Shown: one piece after another, positions 45,201-51,929 of the stretch
Position numbering within the stretch: the first letter of the stretch is position 1
Layout: every line of letters starts with the position of its first letter
Assembly (NCBI GenBank): GCA_036362985.1
Contig: JAYGXS010000004.1
Span: forward strand, 5,501,440-5,565,439
DNA: 64,000 nucleotides
Reading direction: 5' to 3'
Origin: Ligula intestinalis
Lineage: Eukaryota > Platyhelminthes > Cestoda > Diphyllobothriidea > Diphyllobothriidae
Program-made: the position numbers and the translations under genes
Notes under the pieces: model-generated
What the model was told of the DNA's origin: nothing
Seen by the model: only the letters and a program-made list of their open reading frames with translations
Database searches by the model: none

Positions 45201-46688
45201 TGGCTTAGGATGACGCGGTGGCCTGTCCGTTCCCCAAGTGGCGACTTGCTATGGCCAAATTGAGTCTCAGCACCGGATATGGATTGGGCAAATCGTTGCA
45301 CTTATTTATGGATTCAAGCATGACTTAAGTAATCATGGGCTCACCCAGTTGTCACTTCTTGCGAGAATTTCGGCCTCATAAAATTTGAATGTGTGACCGG
45401 GTCTCATTGACGGATATCGAAATGTCAGGCGAATAAAAGTATTGTCCCAGCGATCGAGTCGTCTTATTCTCAATAACTTCCTGGGACTCGAGCGTTAGCT
45501 TATATTTTTGACATTCTCTTCCCCGATGAATGACATTGAGGTGTAATGTCTTAGGCTTCCGTTCAAACATCGCTTTTCCCCAATGCCAGGGCGCGAGCAT
45601 TTTATTCACCTGAATTAAAACCAAAGTCTACGGTATTTTCAGGCTATTTCTGGGCCAATGACTGACTGACGACGGCGCATAAGCCAGAACTGGGTGTTCC
45701 AGTCTCCCGACCGGTTTTCGGAATTACATTGTTGACTGCTCGTGACCAAACAGACCTCACTGAGCACTGAAGTTTGGAGCTTCAAGGCAAGACGCAACCT
45801 TCAAGTGCCTTTTCTGTAGTCAGCCCCCTTCAAGCACCTATCGGGCGTACCTGCACGCGTGCATCAGTGACGATCTGGTTCTCGCCTAATCACAGCTATT
45901 TAAACTGGCCAATATAATTCATTGTCGATATAGATCTACCATCGATCAAATCATTCTAAGGCTTGTCCTGGTGGCAATAGACACCTAGTCTTGCAAAATG
46001 AACTAGTGCTCTTAAACACCTGGCAACTTGCCTCAACCAATTCTTCCTTCATTCTGTTCAGAATACACCACTTTCTCTATTGGCGTTCAAGTTCTCTTTC
46101 TCTACGAGGCTAGGTGGCTAATTTCTGTGTACGACTTAAACTACCATGTCATTTACCGCTTGGAAAGTGTGTCCTATCCGCAGTGCTCAGACGCATTAAA
46201 TAGTTATTTTTTCAGCTAATTTGTCAGCCCGTCATTGATTTTATATTCTTTGATTTGTTGTTGCTGGGAGCGCGCTTGAAACCTCAGATTGCACAATTTG
46301 ACCCTTGACAGCTGTTTTTCTTATCGGATTTAGTTATACTATTAGTTTCTAGACAGTTTGATAGTAACAACGTTATGACTCAAGACCATCAATATAATCA
46401 CCATATAGTCATCAAGCATTAACAATGGCCCTTTTAAATGGCTGAGGCCTACTGTCTCACGTAAAACCAGTCAAATAGGGACGTTAGTTCACCTAAATTC
46501 AGTCTTTTGATTTACTTCGTGCGGGCCATTAGACGGCACATAAACGCGAAAACTAATCAGATTTCAAATATATTTTTCGTCAATTTTTAGTTTACTTTTA
46601 TCTATCTAAGTACTACTTTTTGTTTTTTTTCAGAGAATCATTGGAAAAGGCGGCCTTCGAACTGTTAAACACCATGCCTTCGCCATAA
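27022..46688 (+). CDS. gene 2: acetyl-CoA hydrolase / acetate:succinate CoA-transferase family
   Basis: Exons 27022-27235, 27270-27446, 27480-27689, 27728-27916, 28866-29081, 31197-31334, 40977-41235 and 46634-46688 join in phase to 1458 nt (485 aa plus stop), close to the usual family length. Members move CoA between acetyl-CoA and succinate (or hydrolyse acetyl-CoA), in helminths as the acetate-producing mitochondrial step. Residues 1-40 lack acidic residues and look like a mitochondrial leader; EPAAPIPGKFPQW marks the start of the mature region. Domain landmarks: DGAKIFVQLTTPS (about 70), GSADFIPIATSELPLLF, TPPDKHGFCSLG, DGATIQLG (about 260), LGVHSEAITDE with E287 the likely catalytic glutamate, GPGGQIEFIRGAS (about 383) and VVTEYGIAYLFGKTLRQRA. 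An in-frame TAA at 26968 precedes the first ATG. The introns are filled with transposons but all splice sites are intact. Whether it is a hydrolase or a transferase cannot be told from sequence. Confidence 0.93.
27270..27446 (+). CDS. gene 2 exon 2
   Basis: Acceptor TTTTTTTTAAG. Encodes AKIFVQLTTPSVVVSELCR to KYFRLNTALG, the N-terminal CoA-transferase fold. A 33-bp intron follows; reading through it would hit a stop (TGA), so splicing is required. Confidence 0.85.
27480..27689 (+). CDS. gene 2 exon 3
   Basis: Encodes GLVHGALNDGSADFIPIATS through SLGANVGSCRSAIQNAKIIV. A 38-bp intron follows. Confidence 0.93.
27728..27916 (+). CDS. gene 2 exon 4
   Basis: Encodes QVNPLSPNTFGDSTVHTSQI to EDGATIQL, strongly conserved in the family. 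Donor GTACGT. Confidence 0.95.
27917..28865 (+). other. gene 2 intron 4
   Basis: AT-rich 949 bp with no recognised element. Confidence 0.6.
28866..29081 (+). CDS. gene 2 exon 5 (catalytic Glu)
   Basis: Acceptor AATTTCAG. Encodes GIDRISTAVGSM, then LGVHSEAITDEIVDLVNLGV (E287) and KIMDFINVNPSV. Donor GTAAGT. Confidence 0.95.
29082..31196 (+). other. gene 2 intron 5, with degenerate PLE type A end
   Basis: Mostly AT-rich and unassigned. At 30340-30420 a minus-strand type A PLE end is recognisable (CGCTGGGACAATTCGTTTAT, TTTCG, then a decayed TCATCAG), too damaged for a ribozyme. Confidence 0.5.
31197..31334 (+). CDS. gene 2 exon 6
   Basis: Acceptor GCATATTTTAG. Encodes LPEVIARNPRVTTVNPGMEI and DLSGQVVSGG. 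Followed by a 9.6-kb intron. Confidence 0.93.
31335..32529 (+). other. gene 2 intron 6, first part
   Basis: Frames here match no family. A GC-richer piece at about 31900-32120 is unassigned. Confidence 0.4.
32530..33540 (-). pseudogene. Penelope-like element GIY-YIG and RT remnants, separate subfamily
   Basis: The minus strand at 32749-32537 reads LLTCSCGAGYIGRTNRRLAK, RIGERTPV, one stop, LRTGEVRSINNAILASIVDS and GHLVDPNESFRVIY, a GIY-YIG domain with its Y-I-G-R-T core. Further upstream (about 33530-33330) LYGTPIG and FWTHTY resemble decayed PLE RT motifs. Interrupted throughout; lies in intron 6 of gene 2. Confidence 0.7.
33640..33960 (-). mobile_element. Penelope-like element end, type A, damaged core
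   Basis: AAGACGACTCGATCGCTGGG to TTATTCGCCTGACGTTTCG match the type A ends at 44920 and 47990. The CTGATGA core reads AAGATGA on the minus strand, so a hammerhead here would be dead. Confidence 0.6.
33961..34340. other. intron 6 sequence with repeat R3 piece
   Basis: GTTGACTTACGCGTGAATTA near 34098 matches the repeat at 42695-42730. A C-run lies at about 34170. No gene. Confidence 0.4.
34341..34536. repeat. diverged tandem duplication
   Basis: Units 34341-34432 and 34433-34536 both start GACATTCACTAA and end with GTGTTATGCC or GTGTTACGCC before TTGAC. Two units, about 75% alike by eye, with a small insertion in the second. Confidence 0.7.
34537..35087. other. intron 6 sequence, nothing recognised
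   Basis: No gene or element named. Confidence 0.3.
35088..35710 (-). pseudogene. Penelope-like element reverse transcriptase C-terminus
   Basis: The minus strand reads TRGPRYVDDIFCLTDHNTDA (motif C YVDD intact), then after one stop MLFLDVLLRRQRDAFIQHGT, then KRNVVRQLRARVRRICVPKT, and STPMCFYSFACSYGAT, where the GIY-YIG domain should start but is cut off at about 35088. This is a PLE RT thumb and linker. Lies in intron 6 of gene 2. Confidence 0.85.
36165..36300 (-). repeat. tRNA-derived SINE, minus copy
   Basis: Reverse complement of the SINE body (GGGCATGACTGGCTGA, then GCCATAAATGGCC, then CAGTCTCCCGTTCCTTTGTC). The tRNA-like head is largely lost. Pairs head to head with the next copy. Confidence 0.65.
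36328..36468 (+). repeat. tRNA-derived SINE, plus copy
   Basis: Starts GAGCCCGTGGTGCAGTGGTA (A-box-like) with a B-box-like ATTCGAATCTC soon after, then the body with AAGCCAGAAATGGCCATTCC and GTCTCCCTTGTCTTTG. Confidence 0.75.
36707..36737 (-). ncRNA. hammerhead-like motif, type C, left arm
   Basis: Minus strand: CTGATGA, 2-bp helix II, GAAA, GUG-UU-CGU-U then C. The helix III pairs persist with G-U wobbles (A-U, G-U, U-G, G-C), different from 4433-4463 but still pairing. Confidence 0.45.
36883..36913 (+). ncRNA. hammerhead-like motif, type C, right arm, decayed
   Basis: CTGATGA intact but GAAA reads AAAA and helix III has two mismatches, so probably inactive. Confidence 0.3.
36946..37354. 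other. intron 6 sequence, nothing recognised
   Basis: No element named. Confidence 0.3.
37355..37765 (+). repeat. dispersed repeat R1, copy 2
   Basis: Same order of blocks as 6205-6665, about 75-80% alike by eye. Confidence 0.6.
37766..39270. other. intron 6 sequence, GC-richer, unassigned
   Basis: Contains GGGAGCGCCATAAAGGCCAC near 38560, shared with 41490 (repeat R3 end). No gene recognised. Confidence 0.4.
39271..39540 (+). pseudogene. Helitron PIF1-type helicase C-terminal fragment
   Basis: Reads GTRLTVKRLM, then KGETIYIPRIPIVTSDTTL, FRRLQFPLKVRFAMSIDKSQ, AQTFKVAGIHL, a stop, and ESCFPHG. This order (GTRL; FIPRI.L.PSD; RRQFP.R.AFAMTINKSQGQT) is the C-terminal helicase region of Helitron Rep/Hel proteins. 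The rest of the protein is absent. Lies in intron 6 of gene 2. Confidence 0.85.
39541..39826 (+). mobile_element. Helitron-like 3' region, terminus eroded
   Basis: The end AAGGCGAAGCCGGGATTTTG (about 39799-39818) corresponds to AAGGCGAAGCCGGGCTTCCG of the intact terminus at 40723-40742, but the hairpin arm and CTAG are lost. Confidence 0.5.
39892..40003 (+). repeat. retroelement 3' tail, copy 1
   Basis: About 110 bp nearly identical to 40536-40654, ending in CTAATAAAACTGAACTGAAAA (a tail of AACTGA-like units). Resembles the 3' end after the LINE ORF at 55630-56040 (GGGAGTTCAAAGG). Confidence 0.65.
40085..40300 (+). repeat. dispersed repeat R2, plus copy
   Basis: GGGCAACTTGCAACACACCA and CTGATTGGACGCGGTCAAC match 21895 and 43355. 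A (GA)n run follows at about 40380. Confidence 0.5.
40536..40654 (+). repeat. retroelement 3' tail, copy 2
   Basis: Near-identical to 39892-40003, so a recent copy. Confidence 0.65.
40660..40748 (+). mobile_element. Helitron 3' terminus (hairpin plus CTAG)
   Basis: AAGCCC (40717-40722) pairs perfectly with GGGCTT (40734-40739) over an 11-nt loop, followed by CCGCG and the terminal CTAG (40745-40748), next nucleotide T. Hairpin, short spacer, CTRR and insertion before T are the Helitron signature. Confidence 0.75.
40977..41235 (+). CDS. gene 2 exon 7
   Basis: Acceptor CGCCCTGCAG. Encodes GPGGQIEFIRGASLSL to VHYVVTEYGIAYLFGKTLRQ and the HPDFR end. Higher GC than exons 1-6, perhaps reflecting local base composition. 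Confidence 0.95.
41236..44554. other. gene 2 intron 7, first part, with repeats R2 and R3
   Basis: 41340-41560 and 42695-42960 share blocks (repeat R3, cf. 330 and 34098); 43165-43470 is an R2 copy ending in GGTTCTGTGCACACAAAGGC. The frame at 42020-42304 has a Cys/His cluster (CCSYCGYTHVLVRC) that I could not assign. No host gene. Confidence 0.4.
44555..44710 (-). repeat. tRNA-derived SINE, minus copy
   Basis: On the minus strand the head reads TGGCACAATGGTTAAAGCAT then AGACTTCTGATC (tRNA-like A box and anticodon arm), and the body GGCATGACTGGTTGATGG, AGAAATGGCCATTCC and CTCCCTTGTG. Confidence 0.7.
44716..44880 (+). repeat. tRNA-derived SINE, plus copy
   Basis: GAGCCCGTGGCTCAATCGTT (A box), anticodon-like CTTTTGATC, B box GATTCGAGCCT, then AGCCAGAAATGGCCATTCCG and GTCTCCCTTTTCTTTG. 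Sits head to head with 44555-44710, six bases apart. Confidence 0.8.
44920..45470 (-). mobile_element. Penelope-like element 3' end, type A, with inverted outer copies
   Basis: The minus strand carries a decayed GIY-YIG region (45120-45405, parallel to 3060-3360). The left end (44920-44977) holds the type A motif on the minus strand; the right end (45407-45466) holds its 3' half on the plus strand, followed by GCGATCGAGTCGTCTT, mirroring GAAGACGACTCGATCGC on the left. So the piece is bounded by about 57-bp inverted repeats. Confidence 0.7.
44942..44975 (-). ncRNA. hammerhead-like motif, type A (best helix I)
   Basis: Minus strand: UGUCU-CTGATGA..GAAA-CGUC-AGGCG. UGUCU and AGGCG pair over 5 bp (two G-U). 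Helix II core AUCCG-CGA-CGGAU is intact but its closing pair is lost. ACGU palindrome plus C present. Confidence 0.45.
45640..45720 (+). repeat. SINE body fragment
   Basis: AAGCCAGAACTGGGTGTTCC and AGTCTCCC match the SINE body; the head is missing. Confidence 0.5.
45721..46633. other. end of gene 2 intron 7, nothing recognised
   Basis: AT-rich, no element named. Ends at the terminal-exon acceptor. Confidence 0.4.
46634..46688 (+). CDS. gene 2 exon 8 (terminal)
   Basis: Acceptor TTTTTTTTCAG. Encodes ESLEKAAFELLNTMPSP and TAA. Matches the short HPDFRExLExxA end of the family. Confidence 0.9.
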
Positions 46689-46717
46689 TAATAATCTTCA
46701 TTAAGCTTTTCATATCA

Positions 46718-46723
46718 AATAAA
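46718..46723 (+). terminator. poly(A) signal of gene 2
   Basis: AATAAA 30 bp after the stop codon; a typical spacing. Confidence 0.75.
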
Positions 46724-47219
46724 CAAAGTTGCTTTTGAACTTTCTACCGACCACTTGATTTCTTATTATTTTGCGAATTACCAGAGACCTTATTTGCTTC
46801 GTACCGAATTTTATCTGAGTGCCAAAGGGGTGACTTTACGTTTTCAGCAAGTATTCACCGACGATCGTGACGTTGTCTTTTTTCCAACCAGTCTAGGCTC
46901 GCGCTGTCAGATATATGATCCAGTGGAAGAAATATAACGTTCGCTTATGGTGACGCCTTACTTAATTTGCCTGAAAAAGTGCGAAATCATCCATACAGTT
47001 TTCTGTGGGGACTGTAAGATTAAGTAAACGAGATCTTCCAACATCACAGAAAAAACTTTATCTTCCCTCTCTACATTCTCTAAAATTATCGAACTGACTG
47101 ATTGTGTAAAACTCAAGAGCATTGCTCTCTCAAGAAGTCGTAGCATTAGTAAATGAAGGAGAATCTTCGTGTTCACGTTTTTGACGGAATCGAACGCCAA
47201 ATTTTGGGGTTGGTGCGCC
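46724..47219. other. downstream of gene 2, nothing recognised
   Basis: No recognisable coding content between the gene 2 poly(A) signal and the next PLE copy. Confidence 0.4.
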
Positions 47220-48040
47220 TTTGTTTGCCATCTCGTTTGCGCAAGCACCGGTTTATGAAGTTGCGCGGATAGCCATTCTTTTACGTCAAAAACGTATCGG
47301 AAGCCGTCAGCCACCTTCTCGCACCGCTTGGAGTTTGAGTCGCACACAGGCCGGAGGCAACCATAAGGCGTCAGATAATGAAGCCGAAAGACCCACTGAC
47401 ACCGCAAGAAACATCTGGGGTCGTCTACAGGATCTGTTACAGTTGCGGTCAAAGCAACCATGTCGGAAAAACTGGCAGACTTCTCAGGACGCGAATTGCC
47501 GAACACACGATAGCAGTGCGGCGAAAAGAGGCCAATTCTCAAGTTGCGACTCATTCAACGGGACCCGGCCACACATTCAAATTGGATGAGGCCGAAATTC
47601 TCGCAAGAGGTGACAATCGGGTGAGCCGAGAACTACTTGAATCATTGTTCACGGGCCTCCAATCTATATTCAATGCTTAGACTCAATTTGGCCAAAGCAA
47701 ATCGTCACTTGAGGAACGGGCAGGCCACCGCTTCCTCTTACGCAAACACCGGAGAGCCAGATGGCCGAGCAGTCATCACGCTCGAGCTCACCCCCCGTGA
47801 TGAAAGTTCAACCGGTCAGAGCCCGCGTGCCGTCTAACAAGCAGTCCACGCACAAGAAGACAAGTAATGTTAATTTTCGCTGTATGTTTGCAGATATGAT
47901 TGCATCCTATAAATACTGTAAACTTCTGTGCATGCATCACTTGTTTCTGCTACTGCTTTCTTCTCATTACTCTGATGATGAATCCGCGACGGATGTCGAA
48001 ACGTCAGGCGAATAAATGTATTGTCCCAGCGATCGAATCT
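47220..48040 (+). pseudogene. Penelope-like element 3' end, type A (most complete GIY-YIG)
   Basis: 47378-47680 encodes KPKDPLTPQETSGVVYRICY, then SCGQSNHVGKTGRLLRTRIA, EHTIAVRRKEANSQ, HSTGPGHTFKLDEAEILARG and RELLESLFTGLQSI: the GIY-YIG nuclease of a PLE. VVYRI carries the first half; the second half reads HVG where YVG/YIG is usual, a likely loss of function. After a frameshift come YSMLRLNLAKANRHL and GEPDGRAVITLELTPRDESS. The copy ends with the type A motif (47972-48005) and CGAATAAATGTATTGTCCCA. RT missing (5'-truncated). Confidence 0.85.
47972..48005 (+). ncRNA. hammerhead-like motif, type A (clean core)
   Basis: CTGATGA (47972-47978), U, helix II GA-AUCCG-CGA-CGGAU-G-UC (7 bp, one bulge), GAAA (47998-48001), CGTC with predicted cleavage after C48005. 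Only 2 bp of helix I survive. Confidence 0.5.
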
Positions 48041-48084
48041 TCATCCCATTTAACTGTTATGGACGTCTGGTTGTGACTGTACAT

Positions 48085-48410
48085 AATTGCGCAAGGCGCT
48101 GTACGCCGGCGCCAGTTCGACACATCGGTTGACCGAGTTCCCGTCCGTAGACCAGGCTTCAATCAGTTCTCTACTCGCCTTGTGTTCGGCGTGGGCGAGT
48201 ACCTTGATGGCCGCTAAGTTGAACTCATGGCCTACCTCATATGTGTGAGCTGCAACTTGTGATAATTCGTCACCCCGTCGTACGGCCTACGATCTGATGA
48301 CCCTTGACAGTTGATTGGCGTACACACACTATAACTAGCCCCTTTTTGTGCTGTTTATTATCTCTGACGATGGACTCCTGTAAGAGTTCAAAAGCTCGGA
48401 ATAAGAAACA
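48085..48410 (-). mobile_element. Penelope-like element, type B, with inverted end
   Basis: The minus strand at 48295-48085 reads RRGDELSQVAAHTYEVGHEF, NLAAIKVLAHAEH and RELIEAWSTDGNSVNR, a type B GIY-YIG domain. The adjoining type B terminal motif (48364-48397) is on the plus strand, so the two parts are inverted relative to each other. The motif's GAAA reads AAAA. Confidence 0.7.
48364..48397 (+). ncRNA. hammerhead-like motif, type B, G12 mutated
   Basis: CTGACGA, U, GGACUC-CUGUAA-GAGUUC hairpin, then AAAA in place of GAAA, GCUC. The G-to-A change should abolish cleavage. The upstream UUUAUUAUCU is complementary to the tail AGA-G-UAAUAAA found after GCTC in the 48810-48850 copy, though this copy's own tail is altered. 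Confidence 0.35.
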
Positions 48411-48439
48411 AAGTGATCCGGTGCCCGACCATCTTCCTT

Positions 48440-48595
48440 CCTTACCCAGTAGTAGAAGTGGTAGTAGTAGTAGTGGTATTAGATATAGTAGTAGTAGATA
48501 TAGTAGTAATAGTACTACTAGTAGTAGTAGTAGTAGTAGTAGAAGTAGTAGTAGCAGTAGTAGTAGTAGTAGTCGTAGTACATAGAAGTAGTAAC
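48440..48595. repeat. (TAG)n / (AGT)n microsatellite
   Basis: About 150 bp of imperfect AGT trinucleotides, starting about 45 bp after the type B PLE end. Confidence 0.95.
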
Positions 48596-48779
48596 GCATG
48601 ACTGTAAACGCTGTGCACACTGTGCAGATGAGATTGTAATAGATCTGGTTTCACTCATTTGGGTTCTATTTTGTGCTCAGGATCATCGGCAGATTAAGCA
48701 GTGAGAGCGTCAAACGTACAATAGCCCCATTTCTGCTAAGTATATCTGACGGTGAGAAGTAATTTCATGAATAATGAAA

Positions 48780-49075
48780 GATTGTCGAACATCGGATCAG
48801 TCTGTTTATTACTCTGAGCTTTTGGGCTCTTGCGGGAGTCCATCGTTGGTGATAAAAGCGTACACATAAAGCGAGAATCATTGATAGGGGGCAGGAACCA
48901 ATCAGCCGTTATACGGGGGATGGGGAGAGGGGAGGGAAGAAGGAGGGAATTCATTCATCAACAGTGTCGGCAGTGCGAAGATGCATGCGAAGAGCGATGT
49001 ATACCGGCGCCAGATCGATCGATGGATTGACTGAGTTCTCATTCAAGGCCCGGGCTTCAATCAATTCTCAGAATT
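48780..49075 (-). pseudogene. Penelope-like element 3' end, type B
   Basis: Minus strand: LIEARALNENSVNPSIDLAP and VYIALRMHLRTADTV, the C-terminal end of the type B GIY-YIG domain, then the type B tail with a decayed terminal motif (core CAACGA, AAAA for GAAA). Confidence 0.7.
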
Positions 49076-49570
49076 ATAAACAAACTGATCCGATGTTCGA
49101 CAATCCTTCTTTATTAACTATGCAAGTACCTGGAACGCGGACGTTCTCTTTCATTCGAAGCAATTTTTATGCTAAAATCGTTTTGGCTGGCAACGGTATG
49201 CGAGGTGCAAGGCCACATCTCTCTATTTCTAAAGAGCTCGAACGTCAAGACTGGTGATGGATTCAGCCTTTCACAGACCGCAGTTGACCAACGGTAGTCG
49301 CTTAGGTCAGACCTGAACTCCTGGGTACCGGGCATATCAGTCGTTAAATGTGCGACCAGATTTGTATCCGAGGCTATACTCGTCCCCTTTTGAGCCAGCG
49401 CATAATTGGTCACCTCTAGTCTGCCTAACTTTACTTTCTCAATGCCCACAGATTTATGAATGCATTCACACTCACTGATTAATTGTTATCGACTGCTAAC
49501 AGAACTCACTTGTACCACTCTGCTTTGGGCCTCATTCTCCGCCCCTGACAGCAACCGCACAATAGCTAGT
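49076..49570. other. unassigned, partly similar to 44400-44560
   Basis: CACTCACTGA, CTAACxGAACxCACT and TCTGCxTTGGGxCTC order is shared with 44465-44535, suggesting a longer repeat unit that includes the neighbouring SINE pair. Confidence 0.35.
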
Positions 49571-49735
49571 AGCTTACGAAGATAGTATTGCCAGCAAAGA
49601 CAAGAGAGAGATATTGACTGTCGTTTATGAGCGTCAAATGACCGCTAACCGAACTGACGATGGCTAATAAACCAGAAATGGCTATTCCATTCTCCCTTGC
49701 CTTTGCCGACGACTCTATCTGCCTACGGCTGTATT
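49571..49735. repeat. SINE fragments, inverted pair
   Basis: GCCAGCAAAGACAAGAGAG (minus-strand body end) at 49590 and AAACCAGAAATGGCTATTCC then CTCCCTTGCCTTTG (plus-strand body) at 49670. Third case of this SINE in a head-to-head pair. Confidence 0.5.
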
Positions 49736-50584
49736 GCCTACAAATCAATGTGGCGGATAAGCAAATCATTTGAGTTGGCAGATATAAAGGTCATTATGGC
49801 TTGGTTAAAAGGGAGAGACAAAAGTGGATTGCTCAGCGTAAACTGTGTTGCCAGAAAACCTCTGCGCATCGGACAGTGTTGTCAATGTCCATAATGAAAG
49901 CCTCACAACAGTTAAGTAGTCATAATTATCAGGAGAAAAGCAAAGGCGTAGAAGGAAGGGTTTTCTTGTCAAATGCTACCTTAGCACCAAAGAATTGACT
50001 GGATCAGACCGTGGACTAACAAATGAGAATGGAAATAAATATTTGGGTCGACTCATCTGTGCATTTTCCTCACTACGAATACTAGGACACACTTGAAGCT
50101 ATCGCGGTATAAAAAAAGTCGTGGCTTTTAAAGTTGCCAACTGACGGGGATAATTCGAACAGCGAGCTCAGCCCTGAATGCGCTTATTCGAATTAGCCGA
50201 CCGGTGGACTGAGTGACAAGCTGTTGTGGTCTCTTCTGAATTCGCCCTCTATGTTCCTCCTGCGCAGTGTGATTCGAGCCAGTTGATGGCACGCCTAGAG
50301 GCGGCTCTGGCCGCGCCAGCCAGCTGCGCTCTTTTCTGCCTCTGGTCATCTTGATCCGATCTTAACACGGGCCCCGGGTGGGGAGGGGAAAAGCGCCGTA
50401 GATGTGGTGCAACCCTTCTATCACCCTTATCTAATTCGCACGCAAACCACTGTCCCTATATTAACTTTTTGTGGTCTATACAGTGAACCTTGTAAAAATC
50501 GATGGTTTGCCTGTCGCTGACAGAAGCCAACAAGAATTTTTGGGGAGGAGTTAAGAAGGAGATCGCAAGAAGAAGACGATATTT
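49736..50584. other. unassigned; GC-rich block 50130-50400
   Basis: No gene recognised. The GC-rich block (GGCGGCTCTGGCCGCGCCAG) may be another repeat but has no second copy in this window. Confidence 0.3.
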
Positions 50585-51830
50585 ATTCAGTATCATAATA
50601 ATATGTTTATTATGCCAGTTTACAGGCAATTGTAAAGAGTTGGTAATGCACCTCTTGGGCGCCTTCCAACACCTCGAAGACCGGAAAAAACCTAAAACAA
50701 ACTCCCTATGTTGCGGTCAGTATTGGTTTTGTTTCAGGTTTTTTGTTTTGTCTATACTGGGCGAGATAGGGAGTTTGTTTCAAGTGAAAAAAACCTGCCT
50801 TCGAAGGTATGATACAAACGGAATAAATGTACAGTTGTAAGCTGAGTTGACTCATCAGCAGGAGAACTGTTTCATATCGTTTAAAAACATTAGTTCCAGA
50901 CGGAGAGGGTTGGCACAAGAACACAGTGTTCTCAGTCTTCCTTCAATGGTTGTCGGCAAAAGTTGCGCGCTATCGGCTGGAAGGTTAGCAGACTGCGGGC
51001 TGTTGCTTCAGCCGCATTATCTTCAGCAGTGAAGCCTGGCGGGGTTCAAAGTCCACGAACGCCATCAGAGTGAAAGAGAGATTCCACCGAGTCAGCACCC
51101 AAAATTCGTGAAAGTTGTCCTGAATGTAGAAAACTAGTTATAGCTCTCTTAAACATAGGGTAGTTTTGCTGGGTTTTAATACTTTTGGGCAGCTTATTCC
51201 AGATTGATATGGCATTTACTGAAAAGAATTGCCGGTACTTAACTGTGCGTGCCATAGGAAGAAATAAAAATACGTCTCGATGACTGGCGCGTCGAGAGTG
51301 CTCAAGCTGCCTTATTGTACTAAGAGGATTAAAGGTTTGACCATTCAAAAGTTTAAACAGTAAAAATAGACCCTTCTGCAATCGACGAAGCCATAGGGGA
51401 TCCAGCTTTATAATTTCGCACCTTTGTTGGTAGGTTAAGTTACGGTGTTCTGCAGTGAAAACTCTTCTAGTGAAGAAGTGCTGCACCGATTCTATTTTCT
51501 TCCGTTCAATAGTGCCCAGAAGACTGAATAAGGGTGAGCAGTATTCAAGACTAGGTCTCACGTACATATTATAAAGGCTAGTTCTAACCTTGATAGTCTT
51601 AAAATTTCTAAGGATAAATCCGGTGGTTCGGCGTGCTTTCGAGACTATCAGGGCACAGTGCTCTGACAAATTGAGACTATTAGAGTAGGATATGCCCAAA
51701 TCCTTGATAACTCCTGGGACATTTAGTTCGTGGCCGTCAATGCTTAATTCCGGTTGATGATCGTCGCCAACAACCATAACGGAACATTTGTGCCATGAAA
51801 GGGTGAGGCTATTTGAGTTTATTGGAGGGA
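50585..51830 (-). pseudogene. LINE family 1, copy 2: RT C-terminus and 3' UTR
   Basis: Minus strand, one open frame from about 51815 to 51046: LTLSWHKCSVMVVGDDHQPE, NVPGVIKDLGISYS, YNMYVRPSLEYCSPLF, RKKIESVQHFFTRRVF, LDPLWLRRLQKGLFLLFKLL, VFLFLPMARTVKYRQFF and the end DSVESLFHSDGVRGL. The 3' UTR 50590-51045 matches copies 1 and 3 and includes a 15-bp hairpin (50695-50709 with 50766-50780). 5'-truncated before the catalytic RT motifs. Open over about 250 codons, so a fairly young copy. Confidence 0.88.
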
Positions 51831-51929
51831 AAGATAGGCGAACGCCTTCGAACTCCCTATAAGCGACAAGACGATGGGAAATATGCATATGGATAAAAAG
51901 AAAAATGAAAGGGCACGTCAATAAAAATG

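Noticed and set aside
46958..47554. 198-codon minus-strand frame
   Set aside because: Antisense shadow of the plus-strand PLE GIY-YIG copy for most of its length.
48304..48620. Ser/Val/Leu-rich proteins over the AGT repeat
   Set aside because: Translation of a trinucleotide microsatellite in different frames.
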